64,000 nucleotides of DNA. Origin: Plantago major (Eukaryota; Streptophyta; Magnoliopsida; Lamiales; Plantaginaceae). Each line of letters begins with the position of its first letter. Positions within the stretch are counted from its first letter, which is position 1. The position numbers were made by a program, and so were the translations under genes. Positions 1-11,384 of the stretch are shown piece by piece. Under the pieces are notes generated by a model that searched no databases, was not told the origin of the DNA, and saw nothing but the letters and a program-made list of their open reading frames with translations. The DNA lies in assembly GCA_026545765.1 (NCBI GenBank), contig CM048840.1:24494765-24558764 (forward strand), in the 5' to 3' direction.

Positions 1-1109
1 AAATCCAGATTGCTGTATATTTGTATATTGGTGTGTATTATAATTGCAAGAGTAAGAGTAGCTGGCAGTTAGATTTTCCAATGTGTGAGTTGATGAGAAG
101 TTGTCACTTTTGCATGACCATTACCTAATTGCCAAAATGAGGCCAACAGGTGAGCTATTCACTTTTCCCTTTGTTTTATTTCCTGTAGGTACATGGAAAG
201 GTTGGATTTCACTCTCAAAGCTAGTCACTGTTATTGCAGACTCTGAGGCGGAGCTAATTATCGGGTGTTGAATTTCAAGCCAATCCCTCTCTTTATGACT
301 TGCTTCTCTTTTGTAGGGTGTAATTTAGTGGGGGGTTTTCACATCTACAAGAAGTCCTTTTCAGCAGCATGATTTTCTTTTATGGTAATTATTGATAAGG
401 CTGGGGTCTAGGCTGAGAGCATAACTACACTTGTTTCTGGAAAATGTGGACCATTTTACAAACTTGTCTTGTTTTCTTAACCTTGGGACCATTCTCTTGA
501 AACGGAGCCCTAATTTCTTCCGTTGCTATTTGTTTATCGAAGCATTTTATGTGTCATTAAACAAGGCATCAGTTCCTTCTTCTGTACTATGTGGTCAGGA
601 CGTGGGAACAATGGAGGGAGTTGACGAGGAATTGTCTAAATGGGTCATGGCTAATGTTCATGTGAAACTTCTGTATAACATCTTCAGCTCCAATTTTTTG
701 TCTAATCTCCACTGGTCTTTTTTACTCGGATACAAAAACTGATCTTAGATGGTGCAGTGCAGATGGCTGAGGGAAAGATTCGATTCACAGTCGATTTCCA
801 TGCAAAAGAGCATAAATGAGGGGGCTTTGTATGTAATGTAACCCGTCAAAGGTAAAATAATCGGAGGGCGACCAGCTGAGGATATGTAATTGCCTAGTTA
901 AGATAATGCCCGTTCGTTCAAATTAAGTATACCAGGCTAGTATCACTTGTGAATCTAGGAAGAAAAAAGTTGAGCATCTTCTTATGTAGAGCTTAAAACA
1001 AAATGTAAACAATCTGTTATAGTCTATAAGTTATTGAATTTGCCGCCTTATGCCATAGTCCATACACGAGTAAACCATTAGAACACTAGTTCTATGTCCT
1101 TTTTTTCTT
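1..1109. other. Intergenic sequence at left edge, no supported gene
   Basis: AT-rich sequence with splice-like signals (for example an AACAG/GTGAGC at about 147 and pyrimidine tracts ending in GTAG near 189 and 317), but no exon chain with consistent phase and no recognisable protein. A 103-codon open frame at 431-742 has no family resemblance that I can see. It could be the 3' untranslated end of a gene lying to the left; this cannot be decided from the window. Confidence 0.4.
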
Positions 1110-3641
1110 GAGTCCCCCTATATATAGGAGAGTCCCGAAAGTCTCCTTAAAATGTTAAAACTAGACAATTATACCTTTTTTCTCGACTTGGTTTTTTATG
1201 GTTTTTCGCAGATCTTTTGACCCGGATTCATTAAAAACGGGTCAAGTATAAATAAGAAATTTACCATATTTCTAGACAATATAATGTAAAAACTAGAGAA
1301 TTTCTCGTATAAACTAGACAATATAATGTAAAAATTAGACAATATAATATAAATTTAATATCATGTAAAAACTAGAGAATTCCTTTCATAAACTAAACAA
1401 TATAGTGTAAAAACTAGACAATATAGACAATTATGTTTCACTGAGTAAATTTCTGGATAAGTAATAAAACTAGACAATTCATTTACAAAACTAGACAATT
1501 CAGTTACAAAACTAGACAATATCATCATCAGTTAAAAAACAATAATTTTTCTTCGATTGCTTTAGTTTCTTCAAAGCATTCTTCTTCAAATCATCCAATA
1601 CACCCTCTTCAAAATAATCATCAACAGAAGGTCTCTTAGATCCTTACAAGGAAAAGGAGTTCCTTGGAATAGCTCCATATGCTTTATCAGAAAAAACACC
1701 ACAATCAGAAGTTCCAAGTTTACCAGTCCAATCAAGCTTGACAATTTATACAAAAAATATAGAACATTTATACAAAAACTAGAGAATCCCTCTCATAAAC
1801 TAGACATATAATGTAAAAACTAGAGAATTTCTCTCATAAACTATACAATATAATGTAAAAACTAGAGAATTCCTCTCATAAACTGGACATATAATGTCAA
1901 AACTAGAGATTTCCTCTCATAAACTAGACAATATAATGTAAATTTAATATCATATAAAAACTAGATAATTTCTTTCATAAACTAAACAATATATTGTAAA
2001 AGCTAGACAATATAGACAATTATGTTCATGTTTGATAATAAAACTATACAATATTTCATAAAAAACTAGACAATATCCTCTAAAAACTAGACAAATATGT
2101 TGAGATCATTTAGTAAATTTGATAGTTGGAGGTGAAGGTGAAAATGTAAAAACTAGAGAATTCCTAGACAATATAATGTAAAAACTAGAGGATTCCTCGC
2201 ATAAACTAGACAATATGATGTAAAAACTAGACAATATAATGTAACAACTAGACAGTTTCACACAAAAAATTCAGAAAAATCTATACCATGAAAAACTAGA
2301 CAATATATGCAAGAAACTAGACAATTTATGCAAGTATTTATGAAAGACTTTCTCCATCCAACGAATAAAAGAATTCTGGATCCACTCAACATTCTTCTTA
2401 CTCATACACAAGTACACAACTAAAACACCAAACTTGTGATATTGCCTCTACTGTCCATAAATCACTATCACCACGCTTGATCTAACCAACACATTTTTCA
2501 TCAAATTTAAACACGTCAAGCAATCGGAACAGTCAATTTGGCAGATTACTAATACAAAATGATAGGCGATTATGAGTTCAGGCGAAATAGAAGGCAGACA
2601 TCATACCTGAAATTAATCTGGATCAAGCAAATAGGGAGGAATATGGTGGTAATTCACTTCGATCGATCTCGATCTCAACTCCTCGGATCGATCTCCGATC
2701 TCAACTCGTCCGTTCGATCTCCGATCTCAACTCCTCATTTTGATCTCCGATCTCCAGCAACAGTCTCATTAAGATCGATCCAACCATTGGAAAACCCTAA
2801 CAGAGCACAACAACAACCGAAAACTCAAAAAAGTATAAAAACAACTGAAACAGCTTCAAAAACTAAGATCGAACATGGAAAAACAATAATACCTGAAGAA
2901 TCGTGAGTTGAACAATCAGGATTACTGTAAGAGAAGGTTAAAATACTGGAATCAGCAACACAGACCGATTCAAAATCGAAGCAACACAAAATCTGTCGGC
3001 GTACATCTATGGAGCGCCGTCTCTTCGCTTGTTTCGGACGGACTCCCGGGAAATCTGTCGGCGTCTCCTCCTCCTCAAACTACAACGCCATGGCTGACCT
3101 CACAACCGAGTAGCAACACGCCTCTCTTGTATTCGTCGAGCTCTTCTCCTCCCAGGGCTGCGCCACCTCGCTAGAAGCAGAGATGCCTTCTCGCGGCTGG
3201 GCAGAGGAGACTTCAAATTGGAATCTACCCGAGCAACAACAGAAGCATCAATGACCCCCAAAATATGAAGTTAGGGTTTCAGGAGGATCCGATTTCTAAG
3301 CTAATCCATAGATCTACTTACCATTGAGTTTGCAATATGGAGAAATTAAACACACAACAGAAACCTAGATCGCGAAATGGGATAAATGGATGTTAGGGTT
3401 TCCTGCAAAATTTTGGAGAGTAGATGGAATGGAAAAGAAAGAGCCACAAATGAAGAATATGAAAAAGAAAATCTGAAAAGTGAATCCTGAATAAATGGGT
3501 TTGCGACCCGGATTCGATAATTAACATCTAACCGGATACGAGAAGATCCGCAAAAAAATTGAAAACGGGTCATTGTAAAACATAGATAATTTGAACACAA
3601 TCATAGGGGTCTCTCTGGACTCTCCAAACGTAGTAGGACTT
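1110..3641. mobile_element. Probable Mutator-like non-autonomous element, about 2.5 kb
   Basis: The two ends form long, diverged inverted repeats. The left end reads GAGTCCCCCTATATATA then GGAGAGTCC (1127). The reverse complement of the right end reads AAGTCCTACTACGTTT then GGAGAGTCC (3617-3625). About 75-80 bp further in, both sides have TTTTTCGCAGATCTT or TTTTTTGCGGATCTT, followed by GACCCGGATT/AACGGGTC blocks (1211-1243 and 3508-3573). Long TIRs without a transposase suggest a MULE. I found no clean 9-bp target duplication, so the limits are approximate. The interior has an ACTAGACAAT repeat field and, at 2640-3300, GC-richer sequence with gene-like AACCCTAAC and TAGGGTTTC leader motifs, which could be captured host DNA. 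Confidence 0.4.
1165..2340. repeat. Degenerate repeat field built on AAACTAGACAATATAATGTA
   Basis: Many imperfect copies of ACTAGACAAT(A) and ACTAGAGAATTCCTCTCATA alternate, for example around 1270-1420, 1770-2000 and 2140-2250. The compound unit (ATAAACTAGACAATATAATG plus TAAAAACTAGAGAATTCCTC) is about 40 bp but irregularly spaced. About 240 bp of unrelated sequence (1540-1740) splits the field. It lies inside the probable Mutator-like element and encodes nothing. Confidence 0.7.
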
Positions 3642-3949
3642 TTATGAGACTTAGTATTTTTTTTTTCTTTCAGTTATGCGTACCTTCAAGTAACTATGCA
3701 GTTCCGGATTCAAACTCGCAGAGTTTGAAACTCCTGGCCCATCTATTCATACTAGGTCAGGATGACATCTTGACTGACGGTTTAAAATTCAAATAACATT
3801 AACGAATTTCAAGTCAAAATGCAAGTGTAGAGATTGTCTCTCTCCTTGCGGATATGTTTAACTTCTACTACAATTCATCGAATTACTTTGCTAGAGATCT
3901 AGAGTGATCTCTAACATTGTTTGTTAGAGTACTAGCTAGATATGTTATA

Positions 3950-4238
3950 TAGTGTTGTTTAATGAGTCAAGCCCAGCATCTCATTACTCGAGCTCGGCTC
4001 GAGCTGTAACAAGGACAACCTCGGCTCGTTAATAAAACGGGCTAACTTTTCGAGCTCGGGTCACAATAAGTTGGCTCGAGCTTTATTACGAAAAAATAAT
4101 ATATTTAATCGAGTCTAGTCGAGTATGAACGAGCCGAGTAGGAATCGGCTCGACTCGGCTCGATAACAAAACGAGTTTCAACTTAAACTCAAATTTAGCT
4201 CGAACACCTCATCGAACGAGTCGAGCCCTCGATAAGGC
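3950..4238. mobile_element. Truncated hAT-like MITE (GAGCTCGGCTCG family)
   Basis: It begins TAGTGTTGTTTAATGAGTCA, matching the terminus of the complete copy at 4712-5128, and is rich in GAGCTCGGCTCGAGCT and CGAGCCGAG motifs. Its right side stops at CGAGCCCTCGATAAGGC, just where the complete copy continues into its terminal repeat. The following base is the first base of the LTR at 4239, so the end was lost at that junction. Confidence 0.6.
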
Positions 4239-4651
4239 TGTTAGAATTTTAGTCTACAATAAGGCTAGTCCATATTTTTGCACCTAAATCAAAGGGGCCC
4301 CACACGTTGGAAATGGCGTTTCCTTGAACGTGAATAATCTACTATAGTAGTAGATTGCACTTGAGAAAGAATTACTAAAATTTATTGAAAGGTGAAAGAG
4401 TAATTGAAGCTCAAAGTGTGTTGGTTGGTGCATTAAATGTGGAATGCCAAAAGTTGAAAATGGGAGAAGTCCCACATGGCTAAAATTGAGAAAGAAGGAA
4501 CTAGTTATAAGTCAAATACTTGCTTAATACAACCACTCTCTACAACCAACAAAGGCTCGACTCGTGTAACAGCTCTAGATGTAATCATTTTGAAACAATC
4601 TCTATATTATGCTTACATATAGATTTCACTGCGTATTGGCTAATTCTAACA
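4239..4651. repeat. Solo LTR (TGTTAG...CTAACA)
   Basis: The segment starts TGTTAGAATT and ends AATTCTAACA, an inverted terminus of the LTR type. It contains the GGGAGAAGTCCCACATGG motif common in plant Copia LTRs and a TATAAGT box near 4506. No internal retrotransposon region or partner LTR is adjacent. The flanking 5-mers (AAGGC and TCTCA) do not match, so the target duplication is missing. Confidence 0.55.
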
Positions 4652-4711
4652 TCTCAAAATCTATATTGCACGAAACACGGAAACCGATTAGATTCTTCAC
4701 GAGAGCAAGGG

Positions 4712-5128
4712 TAGTGCTGTTAAACGAGCCGAGCCGAGCCGAGTATTGTGATACTCGACTCTAGCTCGAGCTCAATTAATTGAGCCGAGCCCGAGCTCGG
4801 CTTGTTAACAAAACGAGTAAAAAAAACGGGCTCGAGCTCGAGTAACATGTAACGAGCTCGAGCTCGGCTCGAACTCGAAAAATTACGAGTATTAGCGAGC
4901 CTTATCAAGCTTTAACGAGCCTTATCTATAAAAATATTAAAAATATGTATAAAAAATATAAATTTATTAAAATAATTACTTTTAACGAGCTTTATCGAAA
5001 TGGCTCGATAATAACGAAGTATGAAGTCATTTCGAAATAGCTTATCGAACCGAGCCGAGTCAAGCCTTACCGAGCCGAGCCGAGTCGATCCGAGCCCTCG
5101 GTAAAGCTCGACTCGCATAACAACACTA
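4712..5128. mobile_element. Complete hAT-like MITE, 417 bp, with 7-8 bp target duplication
   Basis: The ends are inverted repeats: TAGTGCTGTTAAACGAGCCG on the left and, reverse complemented, TAGTGTTGTTATGCGAGTCG on the right. The flanks carry GCAAGGG at 4705-4711 and 5129-5135; with the adjoining A this can be read as an 8-bp AGCAAGGG duplication, as expected for hAT elements. The interior is GAGCTCGAGCTCGGCTCG-rich and self-complementary. There is no coding capacity. Confidence 0.8.
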
Positions 5129-5318
5129 GCAAGGGCAAACTGGTATGAATACTGGCTGATGGATTCTGCTTCTGCACTTGGCATTGAATGAGGTACTAGC
5201 AGGAAAAGTCACACATAGGGCAATTAAATTAAAAATTACATGGTTTTGTATTCTCTTTGGTTAAAAATTTTTTTTACATGGTTTAATCATTTAATGTATG
5301 ATGTTGGAAATAGTGATA

Positions 5319-5480
5319 CTCCTTCTGTTCTAAAGAAATCTTTCCATTTTGACTTTGATCGGTCAACTGCCTTCGACTTTGACTGTGAATTACTCTTAAA
5401 TTATAATAGTAAATAATTTAATAAAATTATATAATAAAAATTTAATTAAATGAAAATATTTGTTTGTGGAACGGAAGTAG
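5319..5480. mobile_element. Stowaway-like MITE, 162 bp
   Basis: The ends CTCCTTCTGTTCTAAAG and, reverse complemented, CTACTTCCGTTCCACAAAC are of the Tc1/mariner-derived CTCCCTCCGTTCC type. TA dinucleotides flank both sides (5317-5318 and 5481-5482), the expected target duplication. The interior is AT-rich. Confidence 0.75.
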
Positions 5481-5744
5481 TAGTAAAGTGTTAGAAAGAG
5501 CCCTTTAATACGAAAACATGGGAGGTCGATTCTAATGTATTTATTTAACTTAACTAGTAAGTATAAGCCTTTGATTTATTTGTTGTTAATATTTTGATGA
5601 CATATACGATACGACCAAAGTCAACCTGCTACTCATTGATGATTTTGCAAACAAGTACCATGTGCATGCGCGTCCGATTTGTTAGTTCGTTATTTAATGC
5701 TTTTAATAATTCTCCTCCTTCCACATTTTCTTTTCAATATTCAC

Positions 5745-5861
5745 GTTTACTGGGTTGGAATTAGAGGCATAGTAGGGCGTTTGAATGGGAGAAGTTCTAC
5801 ATGATTAAAATTGAAAAATAAGAAACTAGTTATTAGTCCAAACTTTGGTAATGTATTATGG
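5745..5861. repeat. LTR fragment related to the solo LTR at 4239-4651
   Basis: The segment shares GAATGGGAGAAGT followed by CTACATGATTAAAATTGA, then AACTAGTTAT, with 4455-4510 of the solo LTR. Neither LTR end is preserved. Confidence 0.4.
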
Positions 5862-6155
5862 CATTACAAGAGAATTGATCAAATTCAACCCTTAAAAAGA
5901 ATCGTATCATGCAAATAAGAATAGTATTTAAAAATTACAACTCTTAATAAGAAATGCAAATTGCAAAGGGGTGTGTCATATTTTCAGTTGAAGTACAAAT
6001 TAAGAGTCGTAATTTTAAAATTACGACTCAAAATTAGTAGTAGTAGTTATTTATCTTCTTTGAGTTAATTTTTAGGACTTTTTTAGTTCATTTTTGTGAC
6101 TCTTATAAAGAGTCGTAAAATTTATAAGTCGTATTAGATCAAATTTCTTGTAGTG
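5862..6155. mobile_element. Mini-CACTA (CACTA-type MITE), about 294 bp
   Basis: The right end reads ATCAAATTTCTTGTAGTG, the reverse complement of the classic CACTACAAGAAAT terminus. The left end, CATTACAAGAGAATTGATCA, is a diverged match. The interior has palindromic GAGTCGTAATTTT/AAAATTACGACTC arms. The expected 3-bp duplication is not clear (TGG against GGA). Confidence 0.6.
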
Positions 6156-6165
6156 GGACTCTCAG

Positions 6166-6473
6166 GGCACCCATGATTTTGGAAGGGGAGGAGATGGTTC
6201 TAACTTTGGACCCGAGCGCGATCACCAGGAGCCGGGGCCAGGTCCCTATTCACAGGTTTGTGGTTTTGAGTTTACTATAATCTTTTTTGGCAGAAACATA
6301 TTATGTATTGTTATGTCTTGAAGGGAAATCTTAAACAAAAGGCCGATAATAATGTCAGAGCAACTTTAATTATTTTTTACACTAATGATTGGTTTTGTGA
6401 CACATATTAATTCCAGAAAATTACTTTGGCATTAGAAAAATTACGCTGGCAGTATCATCAGCTGAAACGAAAA
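6166..6473 (+). pseudogene. Two orphan exon-like segments, unrecognised protein
   Basis: Two stretches look like spliced coding exons. The first (6166-6255, 30 codons) lies between an acceptor TCTCAG and a donor GTTTGT and encodes a Gly/Asp/Pro-rich stretch that includes THDFGRGGDGSNFGPERD. The second (6417-6473, 19 codons) lies between ATTCCAG and GTATGTG and encodes KITLALEKLRWQYHQLKRK, a basic amphipathic helix. Both are in phase 0 at each end and join without a stop. I do not recognise the protein. No further exons are visible on either side, and the acceptor lies 10 bp from the end of the mini-CACTA, so this may be a gene remnant or captured exons. Confidence 0.4.
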
Positions 6474-8277
6474 GTATGTGTGTATGTTCTGAATGGGCTT
6501 GAACAAAATGGTGCAGTAGCATGAGTGTGACTGGACGGATTTAATCTAAACTTGTCTGTCTGTTTGAAAAAAAAACACTTTAGGAATTTATATATTCACG
6601 AATAGTCAAACTTGTTCACCCCAAACTCTTCAAAATTATAAATAAGCCCCAGATTTGAATGTTCTACTCACTCAAGTCCAAATTCTTTATTTCTTTTCTC
6701 CTATTCTCAAAAGTATGTATCATCTATATTGCAGTAGTTCATTCAAGTTTGTGAATTAAAGTGCTAGCTTACAACCTCACATGTCGTTCTATCTTTGAAT
6801 ACTGTTTGCTATCGAATTATATACAGTCAAATAAAGTTTGAAGAACCGATGACAAACCCCCTGCTCATCAATATAATATTGTTTTGTTCTGTACTATTCT
6901 CACATCATGATACACTATCCACTCATTATAAAATCCAACATTTCTTCCTCTATCAGAAAACATGATGTTTGATGGATTTGCTTATGAATGTAGAAGGAAA
7001 AATGGATTTGCTAATGATGAATTATGCATGAATAGTAGTAACTATTAAGATTAGGGTGTTGAAATATATTGGTGAAATACAACCTAAGTAGCTATAATTG
7101 CCTGTTTTGGTTATTAGCATGCCATTTTTTTTCCATATAGAAAAGATTTGTATATGTACTGAGTTCCAGTGCATATTAAAGAAAGTATGAAAGTGAAATT
7201 ACAGGTCCAGGTTGTATATATGTAAAAAGATTTGTACCAGCTGATCGAATAATAATACTAATAATAAGTAAGTATTGATTGATGAAGTGATGGATGATGG
7301 ATATAGCGAGCCATATACTACTTCAGTAGAAATTATAAAAGCTGTGGTTTTTACACTTTGGAAGAGATGACCTCATCATTTGACATTTTATTAAACATAT
7401 TCTTTCATCATCTTCTTGCTTATTTCTCACCCTGTTTTGCCTTTTTTGTCTTTCATTTCTGCTTTGCCTTCCTTTATTACCACCCCACTACCTAATTCAC
7501 CCTTCTGCACTCATTTTTTCCCATTTTACTTGACTTGTATGCCTTAAATATATATTATGTGAGTCTCGGATCGAGTTAACTTGTTCGCTGTCATCCAGCA
7601 TTTAAGAGTAAGATGTTTATAACCTTTGTTAGAGTCATAACGCGGTCTGGTGGTAAACTAAATTCGAGTATCAGGATATATACGAGTGATAATGTGCGGA
7701 ATGGTTCATTGTAACTGTTGATCTAGTGGTAGTGTGGTTGTTGCTGCTTACTAAGGAATTTTGATTCATGATTCGAGCAAATCCTCCACTTGGAAAATTA
7801 AACAGTTTGAAACCCTAATTTTGAGCAAATATGGGTTCGATCAAAATTTGCTGTAGTTGGGAACTTTGGGATGCACAATTGACATACAATAATTTGCAAA
7901 TGACAAAAGCCACACCTACTCAATACATAAAATTTAGTAAAAAATAGTGCAAACAAAATTGTTTAAGTTGGAGAAAATGCAATGGACGTCAGACCATTAA
8001 TTGGATTTTCTCAAAGAAGGTAATGAAAAACAAATTGGACATACATGACAGGAGTGATCTGTAATAGTACCAAAAATCCGCAGACTTTTAAGGCTCCAAT
8101 TATACGCACTATTTTATAAATTTTACGATATTTATTTTATTTTATACCAGTATGCGTTGGACTCATTTGCCAACCGGATATATGGATACGTATGAAATTG
8201 GAAATATTGTCACACATGCCCAACATGTTTTATGCATTTATCAATGTTTCAATTAATGTGTGTCTGGTTTGATAATT
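6474..8277. other. Intergenic AT-rich sequence
   Basis: No open frame of note and no recognised protein. The one structured part is a weak tRNA-like segment at about 7715-7850, listed separately. Confidence 0.5.
7715..7850 (+). repeat. Possible degenerate tRNA-derived SINE
   Basis: GATCTAGTGGTAGTGTGG resembles an A box, and about 45 bp on, TGATTCGAGCAAATCCTC resembles a degenerate B box (GGTTCGAATCC). The layout matches the head of plant tRNA-derived SINEs, but the B box is poor and no target duplication or tail was found. Confidence 0.3.
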
Positions 8278-8395
8278 GTTTGTTTGGCATGCGATTAAAA
8301 CATTGAGTTAATGAGAAATAGTTATTTTTTAACCATATTTTTTTTAGTTGCATGCCAAACAATCTATTAATATTAACCAGCTAATTTTACACTTC
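8278..8395. repeat. Short inverted repeat, MITE-like
   Basis: ATTGTTTGTTTGGCATGC near 8275-8293 is mirrored by GCATGCCAAACAAT near 8352-8365, around an AT-rich centre. The element type is not determined. Confidence 0.35.
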
Positions 8396-9925
8396 ATTCA
8401 AATTAAGACATTAGAATTTGATCCATACATCTCATACATATCTTACCTGCACCTTAATTACTTAGTATAATTCTGCCAATCTTTGATGAAATGCTAATTC
8501 TGTTAGCTCAAATATAATAATGGTCAACTTATTGCAGCCTACTAGTTTAGCGTTGATTTAGACAAAAGGAGTACCAGTTGCAAAATAACAGAAAGAGCAG
8601 CTAAACAGTTTTCAAAGAGTCAGGTTCAATCTATTTGAGAAAAAAAATAAAGAGTCAGGTTCAACAATACAATTTGTTCCATTCAAAAGTCCAATAAAAA
8701 AACGAATTGAAACTGATTTAGAAATCAAACTCAGAGTCATTATCACATCCCAATCCAACCACTTGAACGAGGCCTCATATGCAAACCTGCTTCAAAGAGT
8801 TCATTTTGCCGGAGTCCATGAATTAAGTACATTTATGTTACATGGATTAATAACATTTTGGCTGCCATTTCCTATGGAGAGCTTTGTCAGATACGGTTTC
8901 CTCTTTCTCTATAGCATAATGTATTACCTCTAGTGCTTTAAATATTGTACCATGATTTTACTACATACATTATAAGTTGCACTTTACGATGCACTGAAGC
9001 ACCAGGAGTTAAGCTTGTAGGGTAGAAAAAACCGACAGATACTCAAAATTGAACATTTTGAAAGACTTGGAATTAATAGTAGACGGGTAGCAAAGGGGAA
9101 ATTGAAAGGCAATTTGACTCCTCATGTGGTTTCATAAAACTAATGAACATAAATGATACTGGCATTACAAACTTGTTGTAGTATCTAACATGAATTTATC
9201 AGCTGATTTGTAAATTGAATTTAAGTGAATACTATATTATTATAAGTTTGGGATTAGGGTATTCTTCCCTATTAATTCATCTTAAATTTAGAAGAATGAG
9301 CATTTCTTCAGGACTCTGTATGTGTCGGATGCAATTCATATCTAACTTTTTTTTTTTAAAGGGATATGTACTTTAAGGCCCTTAAATAAGTTAATCGACC
9401 TAGTACTATCTATAATTGACATGTATAGTTAAACCTTTTTTCTTAAAGTTCTATGTAGAAGGTGAAGATGTCAATTTCATAGTTTTACGGGATTTCTCTT
9501 AACAAACTCCATGTTTTATCTGGATGTAGTCATGTTACTTTAAATGTCAATCGTTTATATATAGTGTAATATGTAATACGGACGTCTGATAAGAAAAGTT
9601 TTTTTCTTTCAAATGTACTCATGAAATCTCCCATTTAATGAATTTTACCTTTATGAAATTAGTGAGCGATTCAAGTAACGGATTATTTAGTCAAAATGTT
9701 CAAATAACATAATCGCAATTCAACGAAACATTGTGATAATCAGAAAACTTTTCACTTCGTTTTAATGAATCCAAATCAACCCTGAAATCAGGAACTCATT
9801 CGATGAATACGTAATATACAATCACAGTGTCGTGTCGTTTATTGCTTCACTGGCAACTCTTATAGTAACACTTTTTTTTCATCATCGGTTTTTCTTGTCC
9901 CAGTGATGCAATTTATGTGATTTTC
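8396..9925. other. Intergenic AT-rich sequence
   Basis: No recognisable gene, RNA or repeat. Stops are dense in all frames. Confidence 0.5.
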
Positions 9926-10165
9926 TTTCATTTGGTTTGAGGGAAAATGGATAAAAGAAAAAAAAATAAGGGAAAATAAGATTTTCCTGAAAAATGTGAG
10001 GGAAAAACAGTTTTCCTTATTTTGTAGAGATATATGTATTTTGTATAGATTTTGATAAATTTTTCAGAATTTCATGAGAACTACCAAATGGTATTTGGTG
10101 TAAAATAATATTTTCCCCTATTTTTTTTTCTTTTCCCCCATTTTCCCTCAAACCAAATGAAGCCT
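9926..10165. mobile_element. MITE-like element, about 240 bp, GGTTTGAGGGAAAATGG ends
   Basis: CATTTGGTTTGAGGGAAAAT on the left is matched almost perfectly by the reverse complement of ATTTTCCCTCAAACCAAATG on the right, with inner partly complementary GGGAAAATAAGATTTTCC-type sequence. The terminal bases and target duplication are not clear. It most resembles PIF/Harbinger or hAT MITEs, but the superfamily is unproven. Confidence 0.6.
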
Positions 10166-10873
10166 GAGTGGAGCCTCTGTATTTTCCGAATAAATGAAGT
10201 CCTCATTAACTAATTTGTCCGACTACGTAACTATATTGAATTCTAAACAAAAAATATCTGAACGAAATTTAGATGGATTGATGAATGATTTTACATTACA
10301 TAGTTGGTCTTAAAATTCATCACTACTCACACAATTAAACACAATTTTCATGAGATCGAACCAAGAATTAATCAAAAAATTTAAAAAAAATCCTCGTGAT
10401 GATTTATAAAATTAATCTCACATGATAATTAAACGTCTATCAACAATGTGGTCGTCATCATTATATTACATAATCCAGTTTGGCTTTTTGTTCAATTTAT
10501 ATCAAACATTTTTATCCAGTATATATCCAGTGTCGATCAAAATCTAGGCTTTTACATCATTCGGTCATTCCAATTACTAATTTCATAATGCCATCAACAA
10601 ATCAACGTGTGTGATGAAATCAGGAAACCCACTTTGTTCCATGAGCATACTTAGTAAAGATGAAATAAAGATGCATATGTATGTTAATTAATTTGACAAT
10701 TAAACCAAGAACACAAACCCTAGAAAAATTGTACAAGATGGTGATCATATGAGCTGGAAAAGTAAAGGGAAGAAACCTTGCTTACGCCTATGACCTATCC
10801 TTTTCTATACCATGTAGATCATATATACCATTAATTTTCGTCTAGAAATAGTTGTGTCATATCTCTTTGGTTT
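10166..10873. other. Intergenic, distal upstream of the HECATE gene
   Basis: AT-rich with no coding signals. This part is not shared with the duplicated control region at 19946-20328. Confidence 0.5.
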
Positions 10874-11384
10874 GTAAAACAATTTATCGTTTAAAATATA
10901 ACAAGTTATTTTTTAATATAATTAACCCAATTAACTCAAATTTGCATTATGTTATTCGTTATTCGCATAATATAATCAATATTGCACATAAAAAATCGAC
11001 GTAAATGATTGACTAAACTGTTTTGGGACAAAGTGTGTATGTATACTAAGAGGGTGGTCCCGAATTTCAAACGGTAATAGTATTTTTCCCTTACGTTGTT
11101 TCCTTTTCCATAAATGCTAGCTTGGTTCTGCTTAGCTCACCTCATCTCCACTTCTAACTCCCAAATATCTCTCTTTCTTTGTTTCTTTCCATCTCTCTCT
11201 CTCAAGCACAATAAAGATTTATGAAAAGCTTGCAGAGGAGAGACTACAAAATATTACATGAATCTAGTTAATGTAATGAGATTACAAGCATCCCATTTTG
11301 TAAATCTCCTTACACCAACCAAAACCCTCTTCAAATAGGTGGGAAAACCTTGCATTTTACACACAAACACTCATTTGAGTTCTC
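10874..11384 (+). promoter_or_regulatory. Promoter and 5' leader of the HECATE-type bHLH gene
   Basis: It includes a CT-rich leader (TCTCTCTTTCTTTGTTTC, 11168-11205), a conserved AGCACAATAAAGATT block (about 11205-11219) and AACCAACCAAAACCCT just before the coding region. A CATAAATG box near 11110 could serve as a TATA element. The whole segment recurs in diverged form at 19946-20328, which helps to mark its functional extent. Confidence 0.55.

Noticed and set aside
431-742. 103-codon open frame at the left edge
   Set aside because: No family likeness, hydrophobic and Phe/Leu-rich composition typical of translated AT-rich spacer, and no splice context.
2559-3174. Two adjoining open frames of 115 and 88 codons
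   Set aside because: They read repeated CGATCTCCGATCTCAACTC runs and leader-like DNA inside a probable mobile element; no domain is visible.
5880-6150. Palindromic GAGTCGTAATTTT/AAAATTACGACTC as a microRNA precursor
   Set aside because: It lies within a mini-CACTA with recognisable ends, and the arms are AT-rich element sequence.
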